NCBI GenBank assembly: GCA_947095585.1
Contig: OX352761.1
Location: 82,947,919-83,011,918, forward strand
From: Nephrocerus scutellatus
Taxonomy: Eukaryota > Arthropoda > Insecta > Diptera > Pipunculidae
Length of the DNA: 64,000 bases
Direction of reading: 5' to 3'
Below the pieces are notes generated by a model that searched no databases, had not been told where the DNA came from, and worked only from the letters and a program-made list of their open reading frames with translations. The number at the start of each line of letters is the position of its first letter. Within the stretch, counting starts at the first letter, position 1. Of the stretch, positions 26,880-38,715 are shown piece after piece. Position numbers and translations under genes: made by a program.

Positions 26880-27605
26880 CTTGAACACTTCCAGTTACTG
26901 TTGGACTTTTTGTAAAAATTCTGGAGACTCTGGGCACCGGGGTCGTGAGGCCCATACAAACTTTTCAAAAAATTAGCCCGATTTTCTTCAAATTTTATAT
27001 ACATGTGTACATACGCAACACTTTTTGTAAAAATTTTGGAGACCCCGGGCACCGGGGTCGTGGGCCCATACAAATTTTTTAAAAAATTGAACCCGATTTT
27101 GGTAAAATTTGATACACATGTGTATCTCCGATGGAAAAAACTTTTTGGACATTTTTTGAGCGAATGGGCCCTAAGGCCCGAGGAGTGTCCGTATAATTTT
27201 TTTAAAAATTAGCCCGATTTTCTTCAGATTTTAAACGTATTTTTATCCCGATGGACAAAAGTTTTTGTAAAATTTTTAGAACCTGAGGCCCGGGGTCGGG
27301 GCCATAATTTTTTTTTGTTAATTAGCCCGATTTACTTTAAATTTTAAACATATGTGTATATCCGATAGACCTAACTTTTTGTAAACATTTTTTAATTTTT
27401 GATTTGAATTTTTTTCCTATCCAAATTTTTTTGCACATGTGTATCTCCAGTGAGAACAGTTTTTGAAAAATTTTTGTAGTGAAGGGGGCTCTAATATTAA
27501 TTTTTTCCAAATTAACCCGGTTCAAACTTTGCACACATATGTATCTCCTGTTAGAGAATTTCCATGCACAATTTTAATTTTTATGGGTTGTTTTTTTTTC
27601 TCTAT
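26880..27605 (+). mobile_element. Dispersed element family H, plus copy with four or five sub-repeats
   Basis: Sub-repeats of about 120-150 bp each contain 'tttttgtaaaaatt', 'ggcaccggggtcgtg', 'attagcccgattttcttcaa' and 'acacatgtgtatctcc'. The right terminus 'gttagagaatttccatg' followed by 'ttaatttttatgggttg' matches the family. The left terminus is missing. Confidence 0.7.
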
Positions 27606-27647
27606 TGGGACTTGATTTTATTTTCGCTCTAATACTTACTATTATCT

Positions 27648-28110
27648 TTAGTAATTCGTTGTTGTTTGTGTCCATATTTTCAATATTTGTCTCAATTTCG
27701 TTAAGTACATCTCATGAGGATTTATAACATGCAAAATTGTACTCGTGCTATTTATAATTTCTACTTCCTGGACTTGAATCATGGTGTATCCTAGTTCTTC
27801 ATAGATTGGATCTACTTGCAGTAGCGCCAGTGTCTCTGGTATCATAATTTGTATTATATTATCGCCACTATTTGAAAATTTTAAGGATCGTTTTATATTT
27901 GATATATGACCATTTCGTACGGGGGCTAACCTATACATAGTATCATCATCATCATCATATTTGGCTCTACAACCGGGGCCTGGCCTGGCCTCCCGCAAAA
28001 AGTCTCTCCACCGGTCCCGATTTCGAGCCGATGTCATCCAGTTTGGCATCCCTAAACTCTGAGCGTCCTGGTTGTTAGATGTTATAGATGTTGAATGGAC
28101 TTGATTTTTT
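27648..28110 (-). pseudogene. Unrecognised ORF remnant, possibly Env-like
   Basis: A minus-strand frame ends at 27,648. The part from about 27,940 to 27,648 reads like real protein (MYRLAPVRNGHISNIKRS ... EVEIINSTSTILHVINP). The N-terminal side appears to be different repeat sequence joined to it. The beta-rich pattern with 'STSTILHVINP' vaguely resembles the N-terminal region of Env-like proteins of insect retroelements. That is a weak inference, and no diagnostic motif is present. Confidence 0.3.
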
Positions 28111-28425
28111 GAATTTTTGAGGTCCTTCTTAACCAACTTCTACATGACCTAGAGAGCTGAAAATTTGTGTCTAAGTCCAAAATAGCATTTTTTGTATTCC
28201 GAGCATGATGCGTGTCGCGTATGGCGCGAGTGATGGGTTGACATTTTGTGGACCTTTTTAACAAACTTCCACAAGACCTAGAGAGCTTAGATTTTTTTTT
28301 GTTGGTAAGTCCAAAATAACATTTTTTATATTCCACGTATGCGTTTGAAGCGTGGAAAAAAGAAACTCCGACCTCAAAAACTGATATTTTGGCCAAATAT
28401 ACCAAATAATAATCGAATTTTCCCT
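28110..28425. repeat. Two imperfect tandem copies of a 130-150 bp repeat
   Basis: 'aacttctacatgacctagagagct' (about 28,134) and 'aacttccacaagacctagagagct' (about 28,264) each lead into 'aagtccaaaata' and 'attttttgtattcc' or its variant. The spacing is about 130 bp. It is part of an unidentified dispersed element. Confidence 0.6.
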
Positions 28426-28439
28426 GGTAAAGTTTCTTT

Positions 28440-28777
28440 TTTTAAATTTTCTATATTAACTTCGCGTGCCCGTGTGTTTATTTGTTTGTTTGTTTTTTTT
28501 ATTTGTTTTTTTTGTTTGTTTGTCGTGGAATCTTGCCCCAGTGGTGCTAATATATTTTTTTTAAAAATTAGACCGATTTCTTCATATTTAGAACACAGGT
28601 CTTCGATGGAAAAAAACTTTTCGTAAAATTTTTGAAGTGAACGGGCCTAAGACCCGAGTGGTGCCCATATACATTTTTTACATTAGCCCGATTTCCTTCA
28701 AATTTTAAACACATAACTTGTATCTCCTATTAGAGAATTTACATGAAAAATTTTAATTTTTGTGGGTTGTTTTTTGA
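28440..28777 (+). mobile_element. Dispersed element family H, copy with both ends
   Basis: The left end has 'tctatattaacttcgcgtgcc' (split by the length limit) and a (TTTG)n stretch. The right end has 'attagagaatttacatg' and 'ttaatttttgtgggttg'. The core has 'tagaccgatttcttc' and 'gggcctaagacccgag'. At about 340 bp, it is the shortest copy with both ends in the window. Confidence 0.7.
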
Positions 28778-29330
28778 TTATATGAGTTTTTGCTTTATCT
28801 AGTCCTGTCTGCAGATCTGTTACGCTTACTTTTCCTTAGCTTCCCTAGAACTACACTTAATTGTAAAGTGAATCGATCGATAGGTTTCGTATTATATTAT
28901 ACTTTCTTTTACATAGTAAAAGGAAGTATAGTAATCATGAAAATTTTCGAAATTGGGATTTTTGCAGATTTACTCATTACCGTATCTCCTGAGTCCAAAA
29001 AAGCGAAAATAAAAAAATATCTGTCTGTCTGTATGTCTGTCTGTGTCCACTCTACAATCCAGACGGCTGAACTTATCTGGATGAAACTTCATATTTAAGC
29101 TTTTTACATAAATTGTGAGAGGCCAAATACTTAGACAGTTTTTCAAGTTTTTGCAAATAACTCAAAAAGTATAGAATCTGTAAAGTGGAAAAGAAATTTA
29201 AACAAAAAAAAAAAACAAAAAAATAAAAAAAATTAAAAAAAAAACATTGAAAAAAAAATAAAACTTAATATACGAGTACATTTACTGAAAATTCCGGTCC
29301 TGTCCGTAATTGTGCCCACAACTACATTTT
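28778..29330. other. Non-coding dispersed repeat with (TCTG)n
   Basis: This includes 'aggaagtatagtaatcatgaaa' in part, a (TCTG)n microsatellite at about 29,023-29,046, and A-rich runs near 29,190-29,265. A 102-codon frame at 28,790 has no motif and crosses the microsatellite, so it is not called. Confidence 0.45.
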
Positions 29331-29764
29331 TTATTTGTCGACATTTTCACAGTTGTTAATAATAAGTTGTATATGCTCTCTTAATTTTGGGAAGTATATT
29401 TTATCTTTGAAACTGTTATAGCTCTCACTAATTCCACTGTGCATTGATGCTCTTGTATGATATATGAATAGCTGCTTATGTAATTCGTTTTCTGAATATA
29501 TTTCTGTATCTCTTTTGGTATTTATTATAAATTTGATTTTTTAATACCTGAGTAGAGGGAAATTAAAATTGATTGGATTTTGTTATAGTCTGTGTCTGAC
29601 ACTTTTGAATAAGTTCCTATATATCCTTGCTTAATGTGGCGTTTGAATATGTCTCTTATTTTATTTTCATTGCTGTGCAGTCTGCACATACCTAGGCTAC
29701 AGCGCCCACGTATTCAACATACACTATATGCACGTATACGATGATCAGCACTCATAGTATCAGA
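29331..29764. other. AT-rich stretch, nothing recognised
   Basis: No frame, repeat or RNA structure could be supported here by eye. Confidence 0.4.
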
Positions 29765-29945
29765 CTTAAGTCGGGTTAATTTTTTTTTAAAAATTCATAT
29801 GGGGCACCACGACACCGGAGGCCGCGGTCTCCAACATTTTTACAAAAAGTGTTGTCCAGATTCCACGACATACAGACCGAACGACCGGCAGACAAACGTG
29901 CCACGGGCAAGCGAATTTAAAAAATAAAATTTTTCTTGTAAATTC
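29765..29945 (-). mobile_element. Dispersed element family H, partial reverse copy
   Basis: It has 'tcgggttaatttttt', 'caaaaagtgttgtcc' and 'cgggcaagcgaattt', ending beside 'gtaaattctct'. It is truncated at its left side. Confidence 0.6.
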
Positions 29946-30216
29946 TCTTTTTTTATATATATTTAAACTTATCGCCCTAAGCCCTTTATTGAAATTAAGA
30001 ATTAAATCGAAGTAATGTGATTTAAAATATATCACATTCCTCACGTTTGTAGCCGGTTTCAAAATATTTTCTCGTAATTCTCCCTGATTCATTGAAAAAA
30101 GCAATACGGATAACGATCACGAAACTGAAATGACGCGAGTCCAAAGATTTAATGAATGGATCTCGACCATAGGAAACTACAAAAAACCTTGACCAAGAAA
30201 ATATTACAAAAAAATG
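29946..30216 (-). mobile_element. Truncated LINE 3' UTR copy
   Basis: This matches 16,414-16,730 of the minus-strand LINE over 'ctaagccctttatt', 'atatcacattcctcacg', 'tttgtagccggtttc', 'ctccctgattcattg' and 'aaaaaccttgaccaag'. A T-run at the left is the poly(A) end. The terminal CTTATTGCC hairpin is lost, but the AATGTGAT inverted repeat is kept. It is a heavily 5'-truncated insertion. Confidence 0.75.
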
Positions 30217-30582
30217 ACATGCGTGAGCCTTCAAAATTCTTGGAACCTCCATTGAAAAATTCGGTCTTTCAGGAACTCCTGACTTCTTTCTTGAATGCCG
30301 ACAACTCGGCAGTGAATTGTACCGAATTCGTTTCTAGTACCCGGCCTAACAAACAAAAAAAGTACACACAACTATTGAGCCGATAGGCTCCAACGCCAAA
30401 TATTGCACCAAGTATGAGCGATAAAGCTGGACTCAAATGGACCTCTTGAAGATTCTCTGCGGTTCCTCGTAGCTTGACCAATTTCACCGTAGAAACATAA
30501 AATTCAGGCCTTTGATGAAGATTTGTAAATTTGGTTCTTTGTTTTAAATTTTTAAGATTTAAAAAACAATTGAAAAAAAAAC
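30217..30582 (-). pseudogene. Possible decayed coding remnant (membrane segment)
   Basis: The minus frame has a hydrophobic stretch, ALSLILGAIFGVGAYRLNS, preceded by charged sequence and then frames with no continuity. The segment faintly resembles the first membrane helix of TMEM14-family proteins. The match is too short to trust. The frame extends into a neighbouring transposon at its start, so it is not an intact gene. Confidence 0.2.
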
Positions 30583-31070
30583 AATCCATAAAAATTAAAA
30601 TTTTTCGTGTAAATTCTCTAATCGGGAATACACAATGTGCAGTTTGAATAAAATCCGGTAAATTTTTTAAAATTTTTGTTAGAGAGCCCCCCGATGCCAG
30701 GGCCATTTCACTTCCAAATTTTTACAAAAAGTGTTGTCCATCGGAGATACAGATGCATATAAAATTTGAAGAAAATCGGGTAATTGTTTTTATAAAATTT
30801 GTATGGGAGCCCCGCCGAACCCGGGGCCCAATCGCTTCAAAATTGTTCATCGGAGATATACATGCGTATAAAATTTGAAGAAAGTCGGGTACTTTTTTCA
30901 TAAAATTTGTATGTATAATTTTATAGAAAGTATTGTCATGAGAAATACACATGTGTGCAAAGTTTGAATAAAATTTGACTTTAGGAAGTGCGTTAAAAAT
31001 TGATCACAAGATTCTGCACACCAACCAGCCAGCCAGCAACGGGCACGCGATGTTAATATAGAGATGTTAA
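30583..31070 (-). mobile_element. Dispersed element family H, complete reverse copy
   Basis: The left end ('ccataaaaattaaaattt', 'gtgtaaattctctaat') is the reverse complement of the family right terminus. The right end ('agccagccagcaacgggcac' and 'gcgatgttaatatagag') matches the other terminus. Three sub-repeats with 'catcggagatacagatgc' and its variants lie between. At about 490 bp, it is non-coding. Confidence 0.75.
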
Positions 31071-31129
31071 TAGGAGTTCAGAAATATTTCACCTGAACAA
31101 ATAATTAAACGCCAAGAAAAGTTGCATAA

Positions 31130-33650
31130 ACTGTTTTAGCACAAAACATCAGCAAATGCATTGCCCTAGCAAAACAAGATGCCAGACGTGCAATAGAAAG
31201 CACACATTACTGCACGAGTTTTTTGCTGAAAAGGTTGCACCCACTACCAACTACAATCAGCACAAGGTCCAATCGCTCACTGTCAAAAGAACAAACGAGC
31301 ACGAGGTTCTCATAGCAACGTCATGCGTCCTGGGCAACCGATTAATACTAAGAACTAAGATCATTAATGGATCAAGGCTCTCAAGCATCATTCATCACCA
31401 AAGCAGCAGTTCAAAGAATTCAAGCTAAATAAAAAAATACCCCATAAAATTTTTCGTGTAAATTCTCTAATAGATACACAAAGTGCAAAGGGAACCCCCT
31501 TATCCCGATCACTCACAAATATTTATACACATGCGTATAAAATTTGAAGAACATTTTTTTTTTTATAAAATTTGTATGGGAGCCCCCCAACTCCGCGGCC
31601 CGATGGTCCCCTAATTTAAAGAGAAATTGTTGTCATGGAAGATACGCATGTGGGAAAAATTAAACACAAGACAACACTTCATTTCACTCCAAGATTCAAT
31701 TAAGGCATAGAAGCTTTAATCATGAAAACTTTGACAAGATATCTACCCGAATTTGATCTGGGGTATAACATGGAACTCGTAAACAAGGTAGTCTTGGCAT
31801 ATCTGCAATACAACAAACCTGGACGAATAGACATCATATTAGGAGCTGATGTATTCGGAGAAATAATTTTCAATGGAATTATCAAAGAACGGACGTGATC
31901 TGTTGTCGCACAACAAACAAAATTCGGATGGATCCTTTCCGGATCTCTAACCAAAATGAAAAGCAACAAGTATATTATAACTGGCCTCATCGCTACTACG
32001 AGCTTAACGAAAGAGCTAACAAGGTTCTGGGAAATAGAAGATGTTAACAGCCACAGCGAACTAAAGCTAACGGAGGAGCACGACACATTCTTCAAAGAAA
32101 TCACAACAAGGGACAAGAAAGGAAGATATACAGTTCGTCTTCCTTTAAAGTCAGGAACACCAAGTCTCGGCCAAAACAAGGGTTCTGCTTTAGCTAGATT
32201 CAAGGCATTAGAGGCCAGATTTATAACGCGATACCAAACTAGAAGCCGAATACAAATTTTTTATGGAAGAATACATAAAGTTGGGTCATATGAAATTGAG
32301 ATCAAGTCCTACCAAAGAACTTGAAGGCTGCTATCTTCCGCATCATGCAGTATGGAAACGCGACAGTCAACAAGACAAGATACCAGTCGTCTTTGATGCA
32401 TCTGCCAAATGTCGAAACGGACTCAGTCTAAATGACGTACTAAACATTGGCCCAAAACTACAACAAGACATTGTTGACATTTTGCACAGGGTAGTATTAA
32501 AAGCGGACATCGAGAAAATGTATCGACAGATCAGAATGCACGATGACGACAAACGCTTTCAAAGAATTTTTTGAATGTTCTCGCCTAAAGAGCCAATCAA
32601 TGAATATGAATTAGCAACGGTAAGTTATGGTACAGCATGTGCTTCTTACTTTGCAATTAGACTACTGCATCAATTAGCGAACGATGAAAGAACCAAATAC
32701 CCTACAGCTTCAAAAATACTAGGTTACGATTTCTACGTGGATGATGTATTGACAGGAGCAGATTCACTTCGAGAAGCAAAATTAATACAACGCGAATTAC
32801 AAGATCTATTGCAAGCCGGTGGGATGCATATAAGAAAATGAAGCAGTAATCGACATGAGCTGATAACAACTATTTCAGAAAACGAAGTCGAATCATTAGA
32901 CTTTGAAGAATCAATAATTGGATACCAAAAACAGATGTCTTTCAATATCACATAAATTCAGTAGACAAACCTACAGCAAAACGAAGCATTCTGTCAGACA
33001 TCGCAACAATATACGAGTCACTGGGTTTTCTCGCTCCAATCATAATAAATGGAAAACTTTTAATGCAAACACTCTGGAAAGAAAACGAACAATGAGACGA
33101 TCCGGCAAGCAAAAACGTAGCAGAAAAATGGACAGAATTCAAAAAGGGGCTTGAAGCGTAGAAAAAATAAAAATTCCAAGATGGTTCAATTTCACAACAA
33201 ATCAGACATTACAGCTACATGGCTTTTGTGATGCTTCTAATAAGGCATATGCAGCAGTGATTTACACAAGAACAATTTCAACCACTGGTGCAATACCCAC
33301 AACATTATTAATAGCAAAATCTAAGGTGGGCCCCTTGAAACACCACACCACGAACGAATCCCGAGATTCGAACTCTGTGGTGCATTATGTGGGCAAATTT
33401 GATGACACAAATCGAACGAGCACTCGGAATTGACAACATAGAAAAGTACGCCTGGACAGACTCCGAAATTGTTTTGGCATAAATTAAAGGGAGGCACCAT
33501 CGATGGAAGACATTCCTAGCAAATCGCGTTTCAGAAGCCAACAAACTGATCGACCCAAAGAGCTGGCAACACGTTAAGACACATGATAATCCAGCGGACT
33601 TAGCTACAGGAGGGGACGTCCGCTACAAAACTATCACGCAGAGAAATAAT
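31130..33650 (+). pseudogene. BEL/Pao element A: gag end, protease, RT, RNase H (decayed)
   Basis: The zinc-type segment CPSKTRCQTCNRKHTLLHEFF is followed by a protease-like DQGSQASFI (about 31,370). After a family-H insertion, RT appears with PVVFDASAKCRNGLSLND (about 32,385), LKADIEKMYRQIRMHDDD (about 32,498) and the catalytic FYVDD (about 32,730). RNase H-like sequence with FCDASNKAYAAVIYTR follows (about 33,220). NPADLATGG (about 33,590) is a marker of the RNase H to integrase junction in BEL/Pao. Several stops and frameshifts are present, for example near 31,898, 32,573 and 32,840. The integrase continues far away at 41.9 kb because later insertions split the element. This is an old retroelement copy with no capacity to encode a working polyprotein. 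Confidence 0.85.
31431..31676 (-). mobile_element. Family H fragment inserted in BEL/Pao element A
   Basis: It holds 'ttcgtgtaaattctctaat', 'acacatgcgtataaaattt' and 'gggagccccccaactcc'. It sits exactly between the protease and RT parts of element A, so it inserted after A did. Confidence 0.65.
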
Positions 33651-33660
33651 ATGGTTGCAG

Positions 33661-34029
33661 TGTCATCGTTGTAATCGCCGGCATTTGTCGCGCTGAATAT
33701 AACACACGATGTTTGCATGGGTGTAAATTTAATTTTAGTGTATTTCAGTGTATTTATTCTCTGCAATATAAATTCAATGTATTACAGTTATTTCGATTTG
33801 TACTACTTACTTCTTGGCGACAATCCTAAGCCTCGTGTGGTTAGCTCGACGGTTGACAACGAATTGACGAAATCTATTTTCTCAATTCAAGTCATGACGT
33901 TTTAAAGTCGTCGAATTCAATCTGTCAAACGCAGTTCTGTTCGTCGAACCAAACGAGAATTAGGCTTGTCGCTTACATTGTCAAGTAAATTTCTTATATA
34001 TTTTATGACATCTTAGATATTTTATGACA
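33661..34029 (-). repeat. 3' LTR of element B (369 bp)
   Basis: It starts TGTCATAAAATAT on the minus strand and ends near ACGATGACA. It differs from the 5' LTR by about nine substitutions and a 12-13 bp insertion ('aatataacacacg' region), so the LTRs are roughly 97% identical by eye. Confidence 0.92.
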
Positions 34030-34055
34030 TCCCACCCCCCGTGAGGCGACCGATT

Positions 34056-36605
34056 TTAAACGGAAGTCTCACTAACCTGTAGCACCGCCAATTTCACCGC
34101 CGGCCTTCGGATTACTCCGGCTGAAGTCTTCACCTCTGCAGTCCGGACTTGACTGTCTGATCCAGGGAACACGTTCGATATTCTTCCTCTTATCCACTGG
34201 CTTCTTGGTGAATTCGCATCACATACGAGGACTAGATCACCAATTTTAAGCGGTGGCGTTTTTTCAAACCACTTGCTTCTCTTTGTTAGGACAGGAAGAT
34301 ATTCTCGCATCCATCTTTGCCAGAAGCGGTTCTTTTGCTGTTGACTAATTTTCCATTGCTTCCGAAGGCATAGCGCTCTTTCGTTGATCGGTCCTGGCGT
34401 TTGAGTAGAGTTTGAAGCACCCAATATGAAATGGTTCGGCGTGAGTGGTATCTCATCGTCCGTAGACACAGGTAAATACGTCAACGGTCTGCTATTCACG
34501 ATATTTTCTTCCTCTATTAGAGCGCTCTGTAGTGTTTCGACTCGTGGAGCTACTTCCGAAAGCGTTCGTAACAGGACTCGCTTAATGGATTGCACAAGTC
34601 GTTCCCAGCAACCTCCTGCGTGTGGGTTTGGTAGCTTTGACTTCCAAAGCTTCCATCGGACATAGATTTCTTCAGGAATGGGTTCATCCCATTCAATTCC
34701 TTACCGCCATATCGACCGTAGCATCAGTTTTAGGTGAAGGGCGAAATTGGCTATCATTCCGAGTGGGTCAAATACAGACATCGTGAGACTCAGGAACTCT
34801 CTTTTCGTAGGTCGTTTATCATACAGCATGATGGCTTGGCTTACTCGAGAAAACTTAAGATAGAGCACGAAAACGTCTGTGGTGCTATCCCAGCACATCC
34901 CTAGAACCTTTTCGGTGGCTGGCTCGTCATTTCTATTAAGCGTTCGGATTGTGCTTCGCTTCTGCGATGGATAGGTGATGCTACGTAATACTTCCTAGGA
35001 GTTTGATACGTAATGATTTTTGGTTATGGCTTCGACCGCCCTTGGGTATTTGCTCCGAAATCTTGATGCATTAAGATTCTTGACAAAATTCGCGGAGCAC
35101 GGAGAACAGCTGGCTCCAAATGTCATGGCTTCCATAACATAAACATCTTTTGGATTTTGTTTATCATCTCTCCAAAGGAATCGCTGAGAATCCTGGTCCT
35201 CTTCACGGATTCGTATTTGGTGAAACATTTCTTTAATGTCTCCCTTTACAGCAAAGGGTCGCAACCGGAAATTGAACAACACGGTGACTAATGGCCTGTA
35301 GTCATCGGGCCCTTTTAATAAGAACGAGTTCAAGGAGACTCCATTCACTTCAGCTGCGGCGTCAAAAACCATTCGAACTTTTCCTGGCTTGCTCGGATTC
35401 TTGACTCCAAAATGTGGGAGATACCAAGTTCTAGGCGTAGTAGCTTGCACTTCGGCTCGTGTCAGTTTTCTGGCATACTTCTTTTCGACATAACTGTCTA
35501 TGATCTCCTTGTAAGTTGTGGCGAACTCTGGATCTCTTCGTAGCCTGCTTTCTAGGTTTAGAAGTCGTCTCTTAGCATGGTAGTAGCTTTCCGGCAATTC
35601 GGCACAATCTTCTTTCCATAGTAACCCTGTGCTGTATCGATCGTTCTCTCTCACTGTTGTTGTTGATAAGAGCATCAACGCCCTCTTATCGATGTCCGAT
35701 ACCAATTTCTCTTTTGGCCTTTGAATACCAAAATTCTCCATGCTAAAATACTCGTCTACAGTTCGATCCAGCTTAATTTCTTGTTCGCGGGACTGACTGC
35801 TATATAGGGCGACTTTATTTTGTCTTTCATTCGTTTGCGCCGTTGTGCCATACACCCCCCAACCAAGCTTCGTTCGCGATGCCATCGGTCCTTCACTTGT
35901 TGTCCTGAGTCTTCCTATAGGTGCTCCCAAGTGGCTGTTATCAAGCCCAATAAGTATCTCTGGTTTTGCATAGTTGTACTCGATCAAAGGGAATTCGTTT
36001 TGTTTATCATTTTGTGCTTGCAAGTCTGGTGTGCTGAATGATTGATTGGGCAGACACACATCCTTGACTGTCTGTACGTTACACATTTTGAAACTTTCGG
36101 CGCCGTCTTCGTCAGCACTTATCTTGAAGTCGACGACAGATGACTGTTTGGACAGTGTTTCTCGTCCAAACCACTGCAACTTGAGGTCCTTTGATTGGCC
36201 TTTCAGTCGTAGACGTTTGGCTAAGTCAGAACTTATCATCGAGACTGACGAGCCTTCGTCCATTAAGGCAAATGTCTTCACTATCATTTCATCGCTGCGG
36301 ACTCTCACCGGTATGACTCGAAAAAGTACTTTGACATCTCCGGCCTCGTTACAGTTGAGCACATGCTGCTGGCTTTCTAATGTTTTCTTGGACTCTGGGT
36401 CATGTAAGTATTGATGATGCATCTTGGTGCAGCCGTCTATACGACATACCTTTCTCAGTCTACATGTTCTCATTCCATGGCCATATTTTAAACATCCGAA
36501 ACAAAGCTTGTTCTTCTTTGCGAAATCCCATTTGGCTGGAGTTTCTAGCCTTTTAAAGGTGATGCAATCAGTGACTGGATGTCGTATTTCTTGCAATGTC
36601 GACAC
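34056..36605 (-). pseudogene. Element B pol: zinc knuckle, protease, partial RT, integrase tail
   Basis: From the start of the frame, a CCHC knuckle (C35, C38, H43, C48) and a second Cys/His cluster (C54, C59, H63/64, H68) are followed by a protease-like site, LMDEGSS (D116). RT blocks are present up to VYVMEAMTFGASCSP, but the YVDD block is deleted: 'NHYV' runs into SNS and a TAG at 34,995. The frame continues through an RNase H-side fragment (FDPLGMIANF) and a second stop at 34,701. It then joins abruptly at PHAGGCWERLV to the integrase C-terminus and the DUF5641-type tail (KTPPLKIGDLVLV). All three pieces share one frame. It cannot encode active RT or integrase. Confidence 0.88.
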
Positions 36606-36751
36606 TTATTGCTCCTCTCAACAGCAGATAGCGGGATTTTATTGATATGTAGAATGTTCCCATGCTATGGTTTGGCTTCGGCTCTACTTGATGTGATAGC
36701 GGGAAAAGGGGTTGTTGTTACGACGCATATAAGGCGCGCTAGGCGGCTCAA

Positions 36752-37867
36752 TCAATCACTGAAGTGTTTTATAGTTGCATGTGGCTGCATGTAGATCCAG
36801 CATTGTGCCCACTCCAACCTTCTGTTCATGGGTAACTTCCCGACTAGTTCGTCAAGTAGGGTGGTATTGGGTAGGTGTTGATGCATTCCACTCGCTTCAA
36901 GAAAGGCGCAAAGATTTTGCACTGTCGTAGCAAATTGAACAATCAACTCCAATCTATTTTCTGTAATTTGTCCAACTTCTCTCACTTTTTTCAATTGGCT
37001 TTGGACAAGGCACTCTGGACGCCAAAATCTAAATTCCAATGTTGACATGACTTGGTCAACATTGTTCGGATGTATGAGAAGTGATTCGACGACGTTTCTC
37101 GCCTCGCCCTTGATGCTCTTCTGTAGACGGAACATGTTTTCCAATTTACTATAATTAAATGCTGCACTGGATTCCATAAATGCCGTACAGAACATCGGCC
37201 ACTCTTCAGCTCTTCCACGAAACTCGGGCAAATCGTGGAGTTTTCGATTGTTCATGTAACTGACTGCTGATGGAAATGACTGTTGGGTCTGTTGTGTTGT
37301 TGGAAGCGATGGCTGCGACGTATGGCGATGTCGCTCGTATGCTTGGAGAGTATTAATGGCCGGTAAAAACGTAGGAATCGGGTTGGCTGTTGTTCAAACA
37401 CTCGATGACGGATAAGTTTCACTGGGGGGCTGCGGTATCAATGGCGAAGTCGTCGGAGGCCAAGAATACGAAATGCTCGGCGTGGTAACAGGTAATACTG
37501 ATGCGGCTTCCGTTGGCGCAAACGCAATGGCACTTGTATGTGTGTGTGTGGCACTAGTAGTAACCGTCGACGGTAAGTTTATAGAATAAGACACAGTTTC
37601 AACTGCTGTATCTTTTTTGGTCGGCTGCTTGGCCAGCAGTACCTCCAGACGCTGGCGTTTAGCGACCGAAGCTGCCATTGTTTCTAACTGCTCCCGCAGT
37701 ACCTGTAGTTGCTGCTGCATCGTCTCCTCAGCGTCTGTCTGTGTCATCGTATGCTCAGCCCCTTCCTCGGAATATTCCTCCTCGGAAAACTCTTCTTCTG
37801 AAGAAAGGGCCTTCTCTATCAAATCGGCTCTAGCTGTGCTTCTGGTGACTCTATTGATGTTTGACAT
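36752..37867 (-). pseudogene. Element B gag, one in-frame stop
   Basis: The frame opens at 37,867 with an acidic N-terminus (LSSEEEFSEEEYSEEGAEHT) and a coiled-coil-like Gln/Leu stretch (QQQLQVLREQLETMAASVAK). A TGA at 37,394-37,396 interrupts it. The same frame resumes with the conserved LPEFRGRAEEWPMFCTAF and GKLP-NRRLEW segments, typical of the DUF1759 gag region in BEL/Pao elements. A frameshift separates it from the downstream pol frame. Confidence 0.85.
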
Positions 37868-37929
37868 TGGTGATGTAATCGAACTATCGCTGAATGCGAT
37901 TTGTAAATTATTATAAGCTGCGGATTGGA

Positions 37930-38715
37930 GGATTTAGCGGTGGGTGCTCCGCTGACTGGGACTTCCAAGGCTGATTCTTCACAAATTTGGCGATTAAGTC
38001 TCTTCGGCGACTTTCAAATTATTTGTCTAAAATAAGATGAAATATTGTTGTAGCTATTTTCAAATAAATTTCTTCGCTGGAAATTGCCAAAAATTATCAA
38101 TGGCTGTTGGTTACAAAATGGCGGGAGGACGCTGACTGCGACTTCCCAAAAAATTTCTTCGCTGGCTGCGTTTAAAATGGCGTGCGGGTGCTTCGCTGGC
38201 TGCGAATGCACATCTATTGCTGGCTGCAACTTAAATTATCGCTGGCTGCGAACTGAAAAATTATCGCTGGCTGCGATTTAAAATGGCGGGCGGGTTCTTC
38301 GCTGGCTGCGAATGCACATCTATTGCTGGCTGCGAACTGAAAAATTATCGCTGGCTGCGATTTAAAATGGCGGGCGGGTTCTTCGCTGGCTGCGAATGCA
38401 CATCTATTGCTGGCTGCAACTTAAAATTATCGCTGGCTGCGATTTAAAAATGGCGGGCGGGTGCTTCGCTGGCTGCGAATGCACATCTATTGCTGGCTGC
38501 AACTTAAAATGGCAAAAAATTCTTCGTTTGTAAATTGGCAAGAAATTTTCCTTAGGCTGCACTTGCAAAATGGCAAATTCCTCGCTGGTTGCGGTTGCAA
38601 GATGCCAAAATTTCTTAGGTTCTTGTTAGAAAATGGCGGAAGGACCTGGCTGCGACTTCCCAATAAATTTATTGCATGCAAAATAATTGTCTTTCTTAAC
38701 AAGAAAGAATAAAGT
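37930..38715 (-). repeat. Element B leader with GCTGGCTGCGA-based tandem repeats
   Basis: Between the 5' LTR and gag, the word GCTGGCTGC recurs about a dozen times between 38,155 and 38,505. It is organised in units of about 80-110 bp that begin 'cttcgctggctgcgaatgc' at about 38,190, 38,300, 38,380 and 38,465. No ORF is expected here. The 70-80 codon frames across it are artefacts. Confidence 0.8.

Noticed and set aside
28790..29098. 102-codon plus-strand frame
   Set aside because: It runs through a TCTG microsatellite and AT-rich repeat DNA, and has no recognisable motif.
29946..30216. A separate unknown repeat family at 16.4-16.7 and 29.9-30.2 kb
   Set aside because: Its position between ORF2 and a poly(A) run at 16.4 kb shows that it is the LINE's own 3' UTR.
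33717..33905. 62-codon frame present twice (33,717 and 38,760)
   Set aside because: It lies inside the two LTRs of element B, so the duplication is explained by the LTR pair.
36046..36794. Plus-strand frames of 70-120 codons opposite element B pol
   Set aside because: They are antisense shadows of the clearly coding minus-strand polyprotein.
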